64,000 nt of DNA from Heloderma charlesbogerti (lineage: Eukaryota > Chordata > Lepidosauria > Squamata > Helodermatidae). Shown here piece by piece: positions 11,580 through 21,207 of the stretch. Numbering within the stretch: position 1 is the stretch's first letter; every line of letters begins with the position of its first letter. The notes under the pieces are model-generated. The model saw nothing but the letters and a program-made list of their open reading frames with translations, was not told where the DNA came from and made no database searches. The stretch is from assembly GCA_026122225.1 (NCBI GenBank), contig JANEZZ010001629.1:1-64000 (forward strand), given 5' to 3'. The translations under genes were made by a program, and so were the position numbers.

Positions 11580-11964
11580 TAGGGATGTTGGAGAAATCTG
11601 CAAAAGAAACAAATGAGTTTGGATTCTCATGAATCCAACCCACAGATTCTGCAGTGGAGTGGCTTTCCCTTGTCAGGCAGATTCCATGGACTTGGGTACC
11701 AGTTTTCTAACTTGCTTGAATTTTGTGTAAATTTGTTCATAGAAAATATGCACAATTTTTAAAAAAACTGGCCAAAAACATGCATTTCCCCCATAGACTA
11801 AAGCACGAAATGTGCTTTTGGGGGGAACTTGCGCATTTTTGCACATGCAAATTTGGGCAAATTTGGAAACAAAAAAAAAATCTGATTCCAGAGATGGGCG
11901 GACAACAGAATGAAAGGTGCCTGACAATCCACAAAACAGATTCTACACAACCTGTACATCCCTA
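11580..11964. mobile_element. hAT-type MITE
   Basis: TAGGGATG and CATCCCTA ends with an exact 8-bp duplication gtgggagt (11572-11579, 11965-11972). The interior has an inverted A+T-rich section around 'catagactaaagcacgaaat'. The truncated copy at 41790-42100 is the same family. Confidence 0.95.
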
Positions 11965-12289
11965 GTGGGAGTGTCACACAAATAACATCTTGTGAAACTA
12001 CACCTCATAAGAGCATCCCCATTCACTTTCATTGAGCAGCCAAATCCAGGATGGATGTGGGTGCAAATGCAAAGGCCATTCTCTTAACTGACATCCATCT
12101 GACATCTGTAAGCACCTTATGTATGCCTTGGAGTGCATGGGGGATATGGATCAGAAGGTTTTGTGTCTGGTTTAACCTTATTAATAGCCTTTAAACCTCA
12201 CTGAATCTAATACTGTCTGGCCTACCATACTGTGCTTTCCCTGGGGCAGTACTTGATGCCATTCTCGAGTGCAGAATATTGCTGCTCAG
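11965..12289. other. No gene or repeat recognised
   Basis: Unassigned spacer between hAT-type elements. Confidence 0.4.
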
Positions 12290-12792
12290 TAGGGATGGAA
12301 CAGGAGTCCGAGGAGGGGGTGGAGTCCAGTGGAGCCCCCCCCATCTGGCCACCAGGACCCCGCTTGCCGGGCTGTGAGGGGCTTGCTTGGCTGCTCAGCA
12401 ACCAGCAGAAAGTGGTGTGAAACTGTCCATCTCCTTACCAAGCTGCGATTGTGCACACAATCATGGCTTGGTTGCTTCTGCATATGTAAAGTGGCATTTA
12501 TGCTTGCCTTAAAGGGGCAATGAGTCCAGATTGAAGTGTAAAAGGCCCTTTATGCCTGTAATCTTAACTCATTGCCCCTTTAAGGGGCAACTTCACATAT
12601 GCAGGAGTAATCCAAGCTGCGATTTCTGCACACAATTGGAGCTTGATAAGATGATGGACGGCCTCGCAGTGCTTCTCCGGGGATCACCGAGCCATCCTGC
12701 AGCTCCTGCAACACTGCTTGTGCAGGCAAGCAGTGATGATGGCTCATTAACCACCCAAAGGGAGTGGACAGAGGTGCACCCATCCATCCCTA
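12290..12792. mobile_element. hAT-type foldback MITE
   Basis: TAGGGATG to CATCCCTA; flanks ctgctcag and ctgcttgg agree at 6 of 8. The core folds on itself: 'ccaagctgcgattgtgcac' near 12438 faces 'ccaagctgcgatttctgcac' near 12612, and 'ccttaaaggggcaatgag' at 12508 faces 'ctcattgcccctttaagg' at 12569. The same family as 35536-36034 by its left-arm phrase. Confidence 0.82.
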
Positions 12793-12807
12793 CTGCTTGG
12801 TTAATGA

Positions 12808-13358
12808 TAGGGATGTGCAAAACCCACCCCATCTGGGTTCTCCAGGTGCCCACCCAGCCCCTGCCCCCGCTCGCCAGTCCCCAGACCATGTTCGAACCCC
12901 TCCCGTGCTTGGCAAACAGCCTGCACTCACCCCAGTGGCCTCATCGAGCTCCGCAGTTGCCATTTTTTGAAAAATAAAATGGCGATTGCAAAAATGTGCA
13001 TATTTGTGTATGTGCAAAAATGCGCATTTTTGCAAATGCACATAGTGTGTGTGTGTGTAATATTTGCACCTGTGAAAATGCACATTTGAAAATGTGCATA
13101 TTTGTGTATGCGTGAAAATGGGGATTTTCCAAAAATGCACACTTTTGCACATACACAAATATGCGCATCTTTACCGTTGCCATTTTATTTTTCAAAAAAT
13201 GGCAACCACAGAGCTCAGTGAGGCTGCTGGGGTGAGTACAGGCCACTTGACAAGCACAGGCAGGGGGCAAGCAGGGGCTCAGAGAGCAGGGCTCAGGTTG
13301 GGGGCAGGGGTGGTTCCGCCAGATTCCCAGACAGAATCAGGCAGCCACGCCATCCCCG
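12808..13358. mobile_element. hAT-type MITE, ATGCACATTT-rich family
   Basis: TAGGGATG start, CATCCCCG end, exact 8-bp duplication gttaatga (12800-12807, 13359-13366). The 'gccattttttgaaaaataaa' arm at 12958 faces 'ttatttttcaaaaaatggc' at 13185. It lies 15 bp from the previous element. Confidence 0.94.
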
Positions 13359-13429
13359 GTTAATGAGTGACATGCAAAGAATATTATACCTATTCACCAT
13401 GATCTGACTATTAGCTTCTGAGCCTACTT

Positions 13430-13797
13430 CAAGGTATTGATGTTGATGTATAATGCCTGGGGAACGAGGAGTGGAGTGGGGACCTTCTCAGTTGTGGTGC
13501 CCACATTATGGAATTCCCTGCCTTTTGGGGTGCATCAGGCATCTTCAGTAACTCAGTTTCATTAGGTGCTTGGGATACACATCTTCACCCAGCCCTTTTG
13601 GTCCTTCTGCTTTGAGTCTTCTGCTTGCTGAATAGCCTTTTTATGTTGAATCTCTCTGCTGGTTGGATCTGGTGAAAATTTAGAGTTTTAATACTACTGT
13701 TTTATTCTAGTTTGTGTTTTATATTTTTACTTTATTTGAAAACCACTCTGTGAGTTGTCATGAAGATCCACGTATAAATGTAATAAATCATATAATA
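13430..13797 (+). mobile_element. L2-like LINE 3' end
   Basis: Includes DNA for a decayed VVAPTLWNSLP-like motif (about 13490-13522), the conserved end of L2-group ORF2. A T-rich 3' UTR follows, with the tail phrase 'aaccactctgtgag' and 'ataaatgtaataaatcat'. It corresponds to the better preserved copy on the minus strand at 60385-61011. Confidence 0.72.
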
Positions 13798-14128
13798 CCT
13801 GAGTCGGGTGTACCAATAATATTTTCCACCCACAAACAAGAGGGAGGTAACTACATCCTCAAAGAATCCCGAGATTTGAAGTAGTACATGGGGAGGATAT
13901 CAGTGTTAAGGCAATTGAGGGGCAAATCTAAGGGCAAGTCAATAAACAGTCTTGCTTTACGAACTGGACTGGTACTAAACCCACCAGTCCCAGTCCAGCA
14001 AGAGAGCAGTTCAAAGCAGGAGTAATTAGCAAACAGGCAATAGTCAAAGGCAGAGTGTTACCAGGCAAGAGGGAGAGTTCCAAGAGAGAAGTCGGAGGCT
14101 TGGTCAAGGTCCACACACAGGTAAGCAG
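13798..14128 (-). mobile_element. LTR-like repeat, distal half (split by 14129-15104)
   Basis: Continuation, beyond the hAT-type insertion, of the minus-strand repeat at 15105-15735. The shared gtaagcag target duplication at the two junctions shows that the halves were once joined. The distal edge carries a TGGTACACCCGAC-like phrase that could be a primer-binding site, but the neighbouring end does not show a clear CA. The LTR reading is tentative. Confidence 0.45.
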
Positions 14129-15104
14129 TAGGGATGTACGAAAGTCACTTACCTTTCGTGGATTATGTTGATGGTGGGGAGAGAGGCGTTCTGTCCCTCC
14201 TCCCGGAATCCTCGACAGGGGGGGAGGTGCTCCGTTCCTCCCCCACCCCCGGAATCCTCAATGGCTGGCTGTGCTCCACGGCAGCTCTGCAGATCAGCCG
14301 GCCAGGCCCAGCCCAGAGCCGTCCGCAGCCGGATTTCCAGCCGCGGAGGGCTCTGGGGAAAAAAAAAGAAACCGCGTACGCAAATGGCGGCTACGGCCGC
14401 CGCCATTTGCATTCCTTATTTTTCGTCATCTGAATCTACGTAAATATTTACGTAGACTATGACAGCGAAAATAAAGGGGAACGCAAATAGCGTAGCAGGC
14501 GCTATTTGCGTCCCTTTTTGATTCACTGTTTTAGCCCACGTAAATCTTTACGTAGGGTAAAATGGCGAATCAAAAAGGGATGCAAATAGCGCCCGCTACA
14601 CTATTTGCGTTCCCCTTTATTTTCGCCATCATAGTCTATGTAAAGATTTACGTAGACTAAGATGGCCAAAAATAAGGAATGCAAATGGCGGCGGCCGTAG
14701 CCGCCGCCATTTGCATACGCGTTTTTGTTTTTTTTTAAACCCACCCAGCCATGATAGGCTACGTAAAGATTTGCGTAGCCTATCACGTCGTGTGGTGTTT
14801 TTTTTAAACCTAGCCATTATAGGCTATGTAAATCTTTACGGAGCCTATCACGTCTTTTTTTTTTTTTACAAGACTGGAAATGGCAGCAGCGGCAGCCGGT
14901 CGGAAGACCAGCCGCCGCAGCCGCTGCTGCAGCCGCCACCGCAGCTGCCACCGCCCAGAAGATCCGCCCCAGGTAAGTCTCATCCCAGGGGGGATCCACG
15001 GGGGGGTGGGGGGTGGCAGGCCATTCTGCCACGGAGTTCGGGGGGGCGAATGCACTGGCATTCGGCCTCACCAAGACCCGTGGTGGAATTCTCTGCCATC
15101 CCTA
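14129..15104. mobile_element. hAT-type hierarchical palindrome element
   Basis: 976-bp element, TAGGGATG to CATCCCTA, exact 8-bp duplication gtaagcag (14121-14128, 15105-15112). GC-rich arms surround a palindromic core at about 14380-14720, itself made of palindromes in mirror order: a cap with ATGGCGGC/GCCGCCAT, a CTACGTAAATATTTACGTAG box (14436-14455, perfect), an aatagcg...cgctatt box, a central cacgtaaatctttacgt box, then the same units reversed. Two more boxes follow near 14757 and 14819. AGGTAAGT lies near each end, pointing outwards (14148-14155 minus, 14971-14978 plus). It codes for no transposase, so movement would need one in trans. Confidence 0.95.
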
Positions 15105-15735
15105 GTAAGCAGTCAGATACAAATGCAGCCCAAGAAGCAGAGTCAAGCAGGGGTCCAAAGGTTCAGAGAAACCTTGTGGAGCAAGGTCAGAGAAACAACA
15201 ATGCAAGGCACTAGATGCTGAGGGAAGGTATTGTTCCAGCAGCAGCTAGAGTGGAACTGAAGGCTTACATAGCTTGAGCTCCCGGAGTCCCACTCAGGCC
15301 ACATCTGCAGCTGGTCACTGGCCCTGTGGCAAAAGTTCTACTCATGAGGATAAGCGAGCTCATGAGGAGGCCTTTACTTTTAAGGAGTCCTTTTCTGAAA
15401 GTGCCATGCTTCACCTGTCCATGGTCTTAGCCTGTACCTTCAGGTGCCAGTATTCTTGGTGTCTGGGTGGGGCTCTGCATCCTTCTCTGACTCAGGAGCA
15501 GAGATCTCCACCTTTTGAGGGGAAAGGTCTGAATCCCTCTCTCCTGAGGGCCCAGGACCAACTTGGTCAGCCCCACGGTCCCCTGAAGTGGCTTGTTCCA
15601 GCTCAGGAGGCTTCAGCTCATCCTCTGAAGAGGATTCCTCCAGGGAGGGAACGATAGGGCTGAGGCTCAGTAACAGAGTGTATGCTTTGCACACAGAAGG
15701 ACCCAGCTTTGTTCTCTGGCATCTCCAGTTAGGAC
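15105..15735 (-). mobile_element. LTR-like repeat with acidic S/E/P-rich reading segment
   Basis: On the minus strand, 15440-15694 encodes an acidic segment containing EESSSEDELKPPE and PGPSGERDSDLS. The unrelated locus at 32141-32783 encodes a similar one (EKSSSEGELEAPE, SLSGERD). Downstream, both have an '-aagccttca-' phrase preceded by an A+T motif that could be a TATA box (near 15265; 32516). This layout would fit the LTR and leader of a retrotransposon, but no gag or pol is visible. Family not identified. Confidence 0.5.
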
Positions 15736-16082
15736 ATGAAAACTCCTGCCTGGAACCCTGGGGAGCAGATGCCAGTCAGTGCCGACAATGCTGGGCAAGG
15801 TAGACCAATCGTCTGACTCAGTTTGAAGCAGTTTCCAATGTTCTTACAAAACATTTGGTTTGGGGAGAGATTTCCAAATCAAAGGGAGATTGCACATGCA
15901 TGTACTCATGTGGAGAACACAGGGAAGGAAGAGCTCAAAGTGAATGTGAAAGTGAGGGGGTTGGTCCGTCAAACCACCTGCCCAACATGAGCCACATTCC
16001 AAAATGATTGAAGAGAAAACAGTTGTTCTGGGTCTTGGGGGAGGAGGAAGAGGGGGAGGAGGATGAAATTGCAGGAAGATGG
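15736..16082. other. No gene or repeat recognised
   Basis: Unassigned; includes a purine-rich 'gggggaggaggaagaggggg' stretch near 16037. Confidence 0.4.
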
Positions 16083-16493
16083 TAGGGATGGCACAGGTAT
16101 CCAGTTGGGGCTCAAAGCTTGACAATTTCTCTCCAGATCAGCCCCCTGGATGCTGGTCCATGAATCCCCTCGCTTGCCTTATTCGGGATGTGCCAAGTTC
16201 GGCAAGCACACGGCCGCCCACTCCCTCACCGAGCAGCCATTTTGTGTAAAAATGGAGGGTCCACCTCTTTCTAAAATAACCATTTGCTCAAATGGTGGCC
16301 ACAAAGAGGCGATTTACATGACATTACAGGCTTAAGTGGACCATTTACTCCTATGATGTTGCGTAGACGGCTGCTTTATGGTGAGGGAGTGGTTGGCCAC
16401 ACACTGCTTGCTGGGCACCCTGGGATCATGCTGGAGCTCACCGCACATGGTGAGCAGGGCCAGGCAGCCAGTGGGGGTCCAGCACATGGGGCA
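16083..16493. mobile_element. hAT-type MITE, right edge approximate
   Basis: Starts TAGGGATG. The left arm resembles the reversed right arm of 19074-19604 (…ccagttggg…), so it is an inverted copy of that family. The right end is decayed. Flanks gaagatgg and agaaatgg agree at only 5 of 8. Confidence 0.55.
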
Positions 16494-16675
16494 AGAAATG
16501 GAATGGTGAGTTTGTTCAAACCTAGAAAACTTGTGGGAACGCGCAGAAAATGGGTGCCGCACAACATTTTGTCCTGCTTGCATCCTCCTAATAACCTGCA
16601 CATATTCCAATGAAGGCACATAAGCCACAAGGAGAAGAATCTCTTTGAAACATCAAACTGCATTTACTTATTACC

Positions 16676-16730
16676 ATTATTCATGTGAACCACCCAGAGA
16701 GCATCAGCTATTGGGTGGTATAGAAATGTG
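16676..16730 (+). mobile_element. L2-like LINE 3' tail
   Basis: 'gaaccacccagagagcatc' and 'tattgggtggtatagaaatg' match the complement of 7528-7608. It leads directly into the AATG microsatellite, as LINE tails often do. Confidence 0.7.
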
Positions 16731-16780
16731 AATGAATGAATGAATGAATGAATGAATGAATGAATGAATGAATGAATGAA
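16730..16780 (+). repeat. (AATG)n microsatellite
   Basis: Uninterrupted four-base repeat, about 12 units, at the end of the LINE tail. Confidence 0.97.
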
Positions 16781-17572
16781 TTTGACCCATCAGGACAGCT
16801 TGTAAGTAAAACAGCAATGGCTTAAGAAGAAGCCATTATAAAATTATGTGAAAAATAACAGCTCATAAGGATCCATCCCACATGGCAGTTGTGGGGGTTG
16901 AAAGCCCCATTGAGGAAGGGAGGGAAGTCCAACTGGAGCCTGAAGTGATCTACACCTGCCTGCCTCTCTCTTCTGGGATCCTTCCCTATTCAAGTACATG
17001 ACACCATCAACACTAAGAAAATAAATAAGAACAAGACAAAAATATCCAAAGTGATAGGATGAGTCTTCTTGTAGACCTTATCAGGTTTTGTCAGATTCTG
17101 TGGGCTGTTCGTTGTTTGTTGCTGTTTGAAAACTTCCTCTACTGCAACCCTTCCAAAGAAGAAAACTGATAATGCTTTTTCTACAGGAGAAAAAAGAAAT
17201 CCATGGAGGAGAATAAAGCACTATTACTGTATAACTGTCAAGTTTGCATCAGTAAATAGGATTCAAAGGGCTACTGTGAGAAGATGACACATTAATGCAC
17301 AGAAAGCCAACACCCTTTCTGTCCAAACGAATAATTGCTCCCATTGTTGAAATAAATTGGCACTCTCCTGACTGGCCAGTCTTTTCTCAAAGGGAATATT
17401 TCAAAGTAGAAGCTCATTGTGATTTGTGACAGACACAGGCAATGATTCCCCCCACACACCTCCCGAACTCTCAAGCATCAAGATCAGACACTTCCCAGCT
17501 TTTCCAAATAGCTCTCTTTGTTTATGGAGCAACAACTGGGTTTGCGGCTGAAAATGGAAACACTTCTGGCAG
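16781..17572. other. No gene or repeat recognised
   Basis: Low-repeat, moderately A+T-rich sequence with short frames. A candidate for cross-species conservation checks. Confidence 0.4.
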
Positions 17573-17589
17573 TTTCAGGCTGGTGGTGC

Positions 17590-17825
17590 CATGAATATCT
17601 ATGATTTCCCACTTGCAATGTGAAAATTGCATATTTGCTGCTGCAGATAAGTAGCCTTAAAATAAGTTTTATTTCTCAAAAAATAGTGACAGCAAAGCTC
17701 AACGAGGCCACCAGGGAGAGGACAGGCTGTTCACCGAGTGGGGATCGGCGGGTGGGGATCGGTGGTGTGGGCAGGGGTGGTTCCACCAGATTCCCGAACG
17801 GAATCAGGCACCTGTGCCATCCTTA
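17590..17825. mobile_element. hAT-type MITE, right part (ATGCACATTT family)
   Basis: 'caccagattcccgaacggaa' and 'tcaggcacctgtgccatcc' match the right arm of 9526-10004, ending CATCCTTA. A 7-of-8 match to the right flank tctgggag exists at 17565 (tctggcag), but the sequence after it does not look like a TAGGGATG end. The left boundary is unknown. Confidence 0.6.
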
Positions 17826-17944
17826 TCTGGGAGTAAACAGGACTCCCAGGTAAAGAGAAACTAGAGAATGCAAGGGAGAAATTTAGCAGTGAGTCCTGGA
17901 TATGCTTGCAAGCAAAGGGTAGTATCCGAGGCTGGCATTCTGCT

Positions 17945-18385
17945 AGCACGAATTATGTTGTGCTAGTGGAAATCAATGCTGGTGCAAGAACTCCCTCCTC
18001 CTCCTCTCCTTTCTGCTCTCAGGATGCTGCTGCATCTCTCCCCGTCCATGTCTCACTCTGAGTCCTTCCTCTAAGCGAGGCATTGGCAGGGAGGTGGCCT
18101 TGGAGACAACCTGTACCACAGCAGCACAGCCATTCTCTAAGAATGCCTTACTCAGAGTGAGGCATTTGGGCCAGATGGGCTTTCTGGAGAGCAATACCAG
18201 GGGCTTTCCTGCTGTGGCAATTGCTGCAGCAGGACACTGGGCAGCACAGCCCTCCAGAATGTGGGGCAGGCATTGCTTCACTCTGAGAACCCCTCAGAGT
18301 GAGGCATCAGTCTCTGGAGCAGCCACCCGCCCTAGGCCTTATTCTTCCCACTGTGCCAGCATTACTCTCCACTAGCACAAGGTCA
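17945..18385. mobile_element. Foldback MITE of unknown family
   Basis: The outer arms are inverted: 'gtgctagtgga' near 17962 and 'tccactagcac' near 18369. Inner inverted segments include 'tcactctgag'/'ctcagagtga' at 18052, 18152, 18281 and 18295. A related core lies at 58790-58950 (inverted 'tgcctagctctgagg'). No coding capacity. Confidence 0.6.
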
Positions 18386-18440
18386 TGGATGCGACCCATT
18401 ATCTCTTGTGTGACACATCTTTAGGGTGAAGCTGCCAATG

Positions 18441-18468
18441 GTTGTTTGTTTGTTTGTTTGTTTGTTTG
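18441..18468 (+). repeat. (GTTT)n microsatellite
   Basis: About seven GTTT units. Confidence 0.9.
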
Positions 18469-18477
18469 GGGCAGGTA

Positions 18478-18605
18478 CCTTCCAGACCTTCACAACAAGC
18501 AGAAATTCAGCTGGTGGAGCTCTTCGAGCACACAGGTGCAAAGATATGAAAGCTTTTCCTGTTGAATTTCTGCTTGTCATGCAGATGTTTAAAGGCACAG
18601 GAGCC
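18478..18605. repeat. Inverted repeat, MITE-like
   Basis: 'acaagcagaaattcagc' near 18501 faces 'gttgaatttctgcttgt' near 18561 across about 45 bp. It looks like a small foldback element; its borders are not established. Confidence 0.5.
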
Positions 18606-18611
18606 ATGCCA

Positions 18612-18989
18612 GGGAAAAAGGCTGCAGTGAGTAGTTGCTTCCCTCTGAGGCCCTTCCACTAACATTTTGGCCAAAATGGGGGAAGCTAGAAGATCAAGTT
18701 CTCAGCCCCTCTTTCATTCCTCAAACATTCCTCGAACCTGAGGACCCAATTTGACCAGACCATTTTATTTCCAAATGGCCTCTATTACAGAATAGGTCCC
18801 CTAGCAAGCATCTGGGCTGGTTTGCTTTTTAAAATTGCTTCAGCTGTGGCCTGCCTATTTCCATAGTGCAAACTCCCTGCTCTTAAATCATCTAATTGAT
18901 GGATTATCATCAACATCATCTAAGGCAGCCAACCAATTACAGAATGTTTAGCTGATTAATCATCTACTTTTTGCGTGGTTAATCAGCTA
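18612..18989. other. No gene or repeat recognised
   Basis: Unassigned. The A+T-rich stretch 18890-19010 has repeated 'ttaatcagctaattaatc'-like words. Confidence 0.35.
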
Positions 18990-19073
18990 ATTAATCAATT
19001 AAATTTCCATTTTATTTATGCTTCAGTTTAGACACCATTTTTCTGCCAAACAGCCCTCAAAGTGGCTTAGAGT

Positions 19074-19604
19074 TAGGGATGGATGGACCACCCTGTGCCC
19101 GCCCATGCAGCTCTCGCCAAACCCCCAGCACTTACCTGACCCAGGCAAGCAGCACGGGGTGAGCTGCCAGGTAATTCGCGGGGTACGCAGCAGTGGTGCG
19201 TCAGTGTCGAGTGCCATTTGCGTCAGTGTCGAGTGCCATTTGCGTCAGTGTCGAGTGCCATTTGCGTCACTCGTCGAGTGCCATTTGCCACCCAAATGGC
19301 TTCTCGTTGTTTTCCGTAAGTATCCCAACAATGCAAATGAGGGCCTTAAAAGGGCAATGTCTGCAACATTACAGGCATTTAAGGCCTCCATTTGTGTAGC
19401 TGGTATTCTTGTGGAAAAGAATGAGCGGCCATTTGAGTGCCAAATAGTGCTGGTTGAGGGGGCAGACACCCACACGCTTGCCCAGCTTGGCATGTGCCAA
19501 GCCAGACAGGCACTGGGGTTCACAGACTGGTGTTCAGGGGAGGGGGAGCCAGCAATTTCTCACCCAACTTCAAGCCACCCAACCAGGTGATCACACCATC
19601 CCTA
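19074..19604. mobile_element. hAT-type MITE with internal short tandem repeat
   Basis: TAGGGATG to CATCCCTA with an exact 8-bp duplication cttagagt (19066-19073, 19605-19612). Positions 19201-19285 hold four tandem copies of a ~20-bp unit around 'gtgtcgagtgccatttgcgt'. The duplicated target lies in an L2-like tail ('tcaaagtggcttagagt'). Confidence 0.94.
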
Positions 19605-19689
19605 CTTAGAGTAAAACAATTGTAATAACATGGCAACACCATTCTAAAATATTCTCACCTGTGACTGAATCTCATTCAATACAATACTT

Positions 19690-20148
19690 AGGTATTAAGG
19701 GAGCAGTCCTATGGCTACTAGTCAGCCACTAGACAGCCATAGGATACATGGTTTTCCAGGAACCAACCTCGGAGCCCACACTCTGAGGTCAGTTCCAGGA
19801 GAACCAACCTTCCCCCACTTCCGCGGTGCCTTGCAGGCAGCATGGAACGGCCCTGCGCTCTGCACTCAGAAGAGCAGCACGGACCGGCCAAAACAGGGCG
19901 TTCCAGGGGGTGTTCTGGGGGCGGGGAGGGCGGAAATGCCAGTATGACACATCTTATGTGTCATCCAGCAGCCTCCTCCCCCGCTCTGCCTTCCTGAGGC
20001 TTCCAAAATAGGCTGCTTAGCTGCAAATGCAGGGCAGCTGAAGCACGGAGGGACAATCCCCTCTGTGCTTGTCCTGCCCTGCATTGGAGAGGCGGTCGCC
20101 TCTGAATTCGGAGGCAGCAGCCTCTCCCCATAGGATTGTGCCCTAAGT
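19690..20148. mobile_element. Foldback MITE with AATCCTATGG-type ends
   Basis: The left end 'agcagtcctatggc' faces the right end 'ccataggattgtgccct'. Similar ends bound 25788-26221 and 38047-38163, and one opens 39113. The centre carries an inverted GC-rich segment around 20030-20090. The target duplication is unclear. Confidence 0.65.
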
Positions 20149-20233
20149 CTAGAGATATGGAAAGAATTAGAATGCTGAAGGAGCAATCATATTGACTGAC
20201 TCCTCACCAGTTCCATGTCCTCCCTGATTTAAA

Positions 20234-20779
20234 TAGGGGTGCACGAAAGTCACTTACCTGGTCTCGCAGCTTGCTTTGCGGTGGGGGGGAGGTGCTTCAC
20301 TGCTCCCCCCGAAGTTCAGGCCGGGGGGGAGGTTTCCCTCCTCGCCCGGCTGAAATTAGGGGTGGACGAAAGTCACTTACCTGTCCTCGAAGCTTTTCGG
20401 GGTGGGAGGGAGGCGCTTCGCTGCTCCCCCCGCGAAGTTCAGGCCGGGGGGGAGTCTTCCCGCCTCACCCGGCCGAAATTAAGGCCGGGGGGGAGGCTTC
20501 CCACCTTGCCCGGCTGAAATTCAGGCCGGGGAGGAGGCGCCTTGCCTCGCCTGGCAGCGAACTCAAAAGTTTTTTTTTTTTTTTTTTAAACGCCCCCGTG
20601 ATAGGCTACGTGATGATTAACGTAGCCTATCACGGGTGACTTTAAAAAAAAAAAAAAGCGCGTACGCAAATGGCGGCCCCCATAGGGAGACGCCATTCGC
20701 GTTCCTTATTTGGTCGCTGTAGTCTACGTAAAGATTTACGTAGACTACGGCGAAAATAAGGGCAATAGCAAATAGCCCT
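20234..20779. mobile_element. Hierarchical palindrome element, right part missing, with duplicated left end
   Basis: Starts TAGGGGTG at 20234, and a second similar start follows at 20357, so the GC-rich left arm is present twice. A ctacgtgatgattaacgtag box (20605), the cap and a ctacgtaaagatttacgtag box (20720) follow, as in 22925-23894. The copy stops near 20779 in the middle of the core. No target duplication found. Confidence 0.78.
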
Positions 20780-21207
20780 GGGGATGGAATGGTGTTGTGG
20801 GGGACAGAAAATAAATTTTAGTTTTGTGCTTTTGAGCATCATCGTGGTGGTGGGTTGAGTTGCTGCCTCTCATGGCCAGAAGGTGCTCATGGGATTGTCT
20901 GTTGGAGGGAAATCCAGCCCATTTAGGGCCTACCAGATCCACGTAACAGACCCGGCTGGGCTTGCATTTGCTGCTTAATAGTTCCTGAAACCTGGGAAAT
21001 TTACTGAGGTTTTTGCACAAAATTGCAGGCCAATTTGCAGGAATTTGCGGCCATAAATAGTACAATTTGCACAAAATTGCAGCCTTAAATGGTCTAATTT
21101 GTGCAAATTAGACCATTTACATTTTATGCCATTTTATGCAAATTGCAATTTGTGCATTGGTGCCCCCCTCCAAACATCCATGACTTGGCCAAGTCCATAG
21201 GGCCACG
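20780..21207. mobile_element. Outer hAT-type element, left part (tentative)
   Basis: 21001-21150 contains inverted 'caatttgcaggaatttgcgg', 'tctaatttgtgcaaattaga' and similar phrases as in 46391-46877. The matching right end 'cctctgacatccc' is at 22637-22651, beyond the nested elements. I could not fix its left end. Confidence 0.45.

Noticed and set aside
14380..14850. CRISPR-like array of repeated palindromes
   Set aside because: Unit spacing and orientation mirror around a centre, no distinct spacers, and the host is clearly a vertebrate.
14711..15214. 167-codon plus-strand frame, proline and arginine rich
   Set aside because: Covers the GC-rich arm of the palindrome element and its flank. 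Overlapping frames on the opposite strand show that it reflects base composition.
19193..19399. Plus-strand frame with repeated VECHLRQ-like units
   Set aside because: Produced by the short tandem repeat at 19201-19285 inside the MITE 19074-19604.
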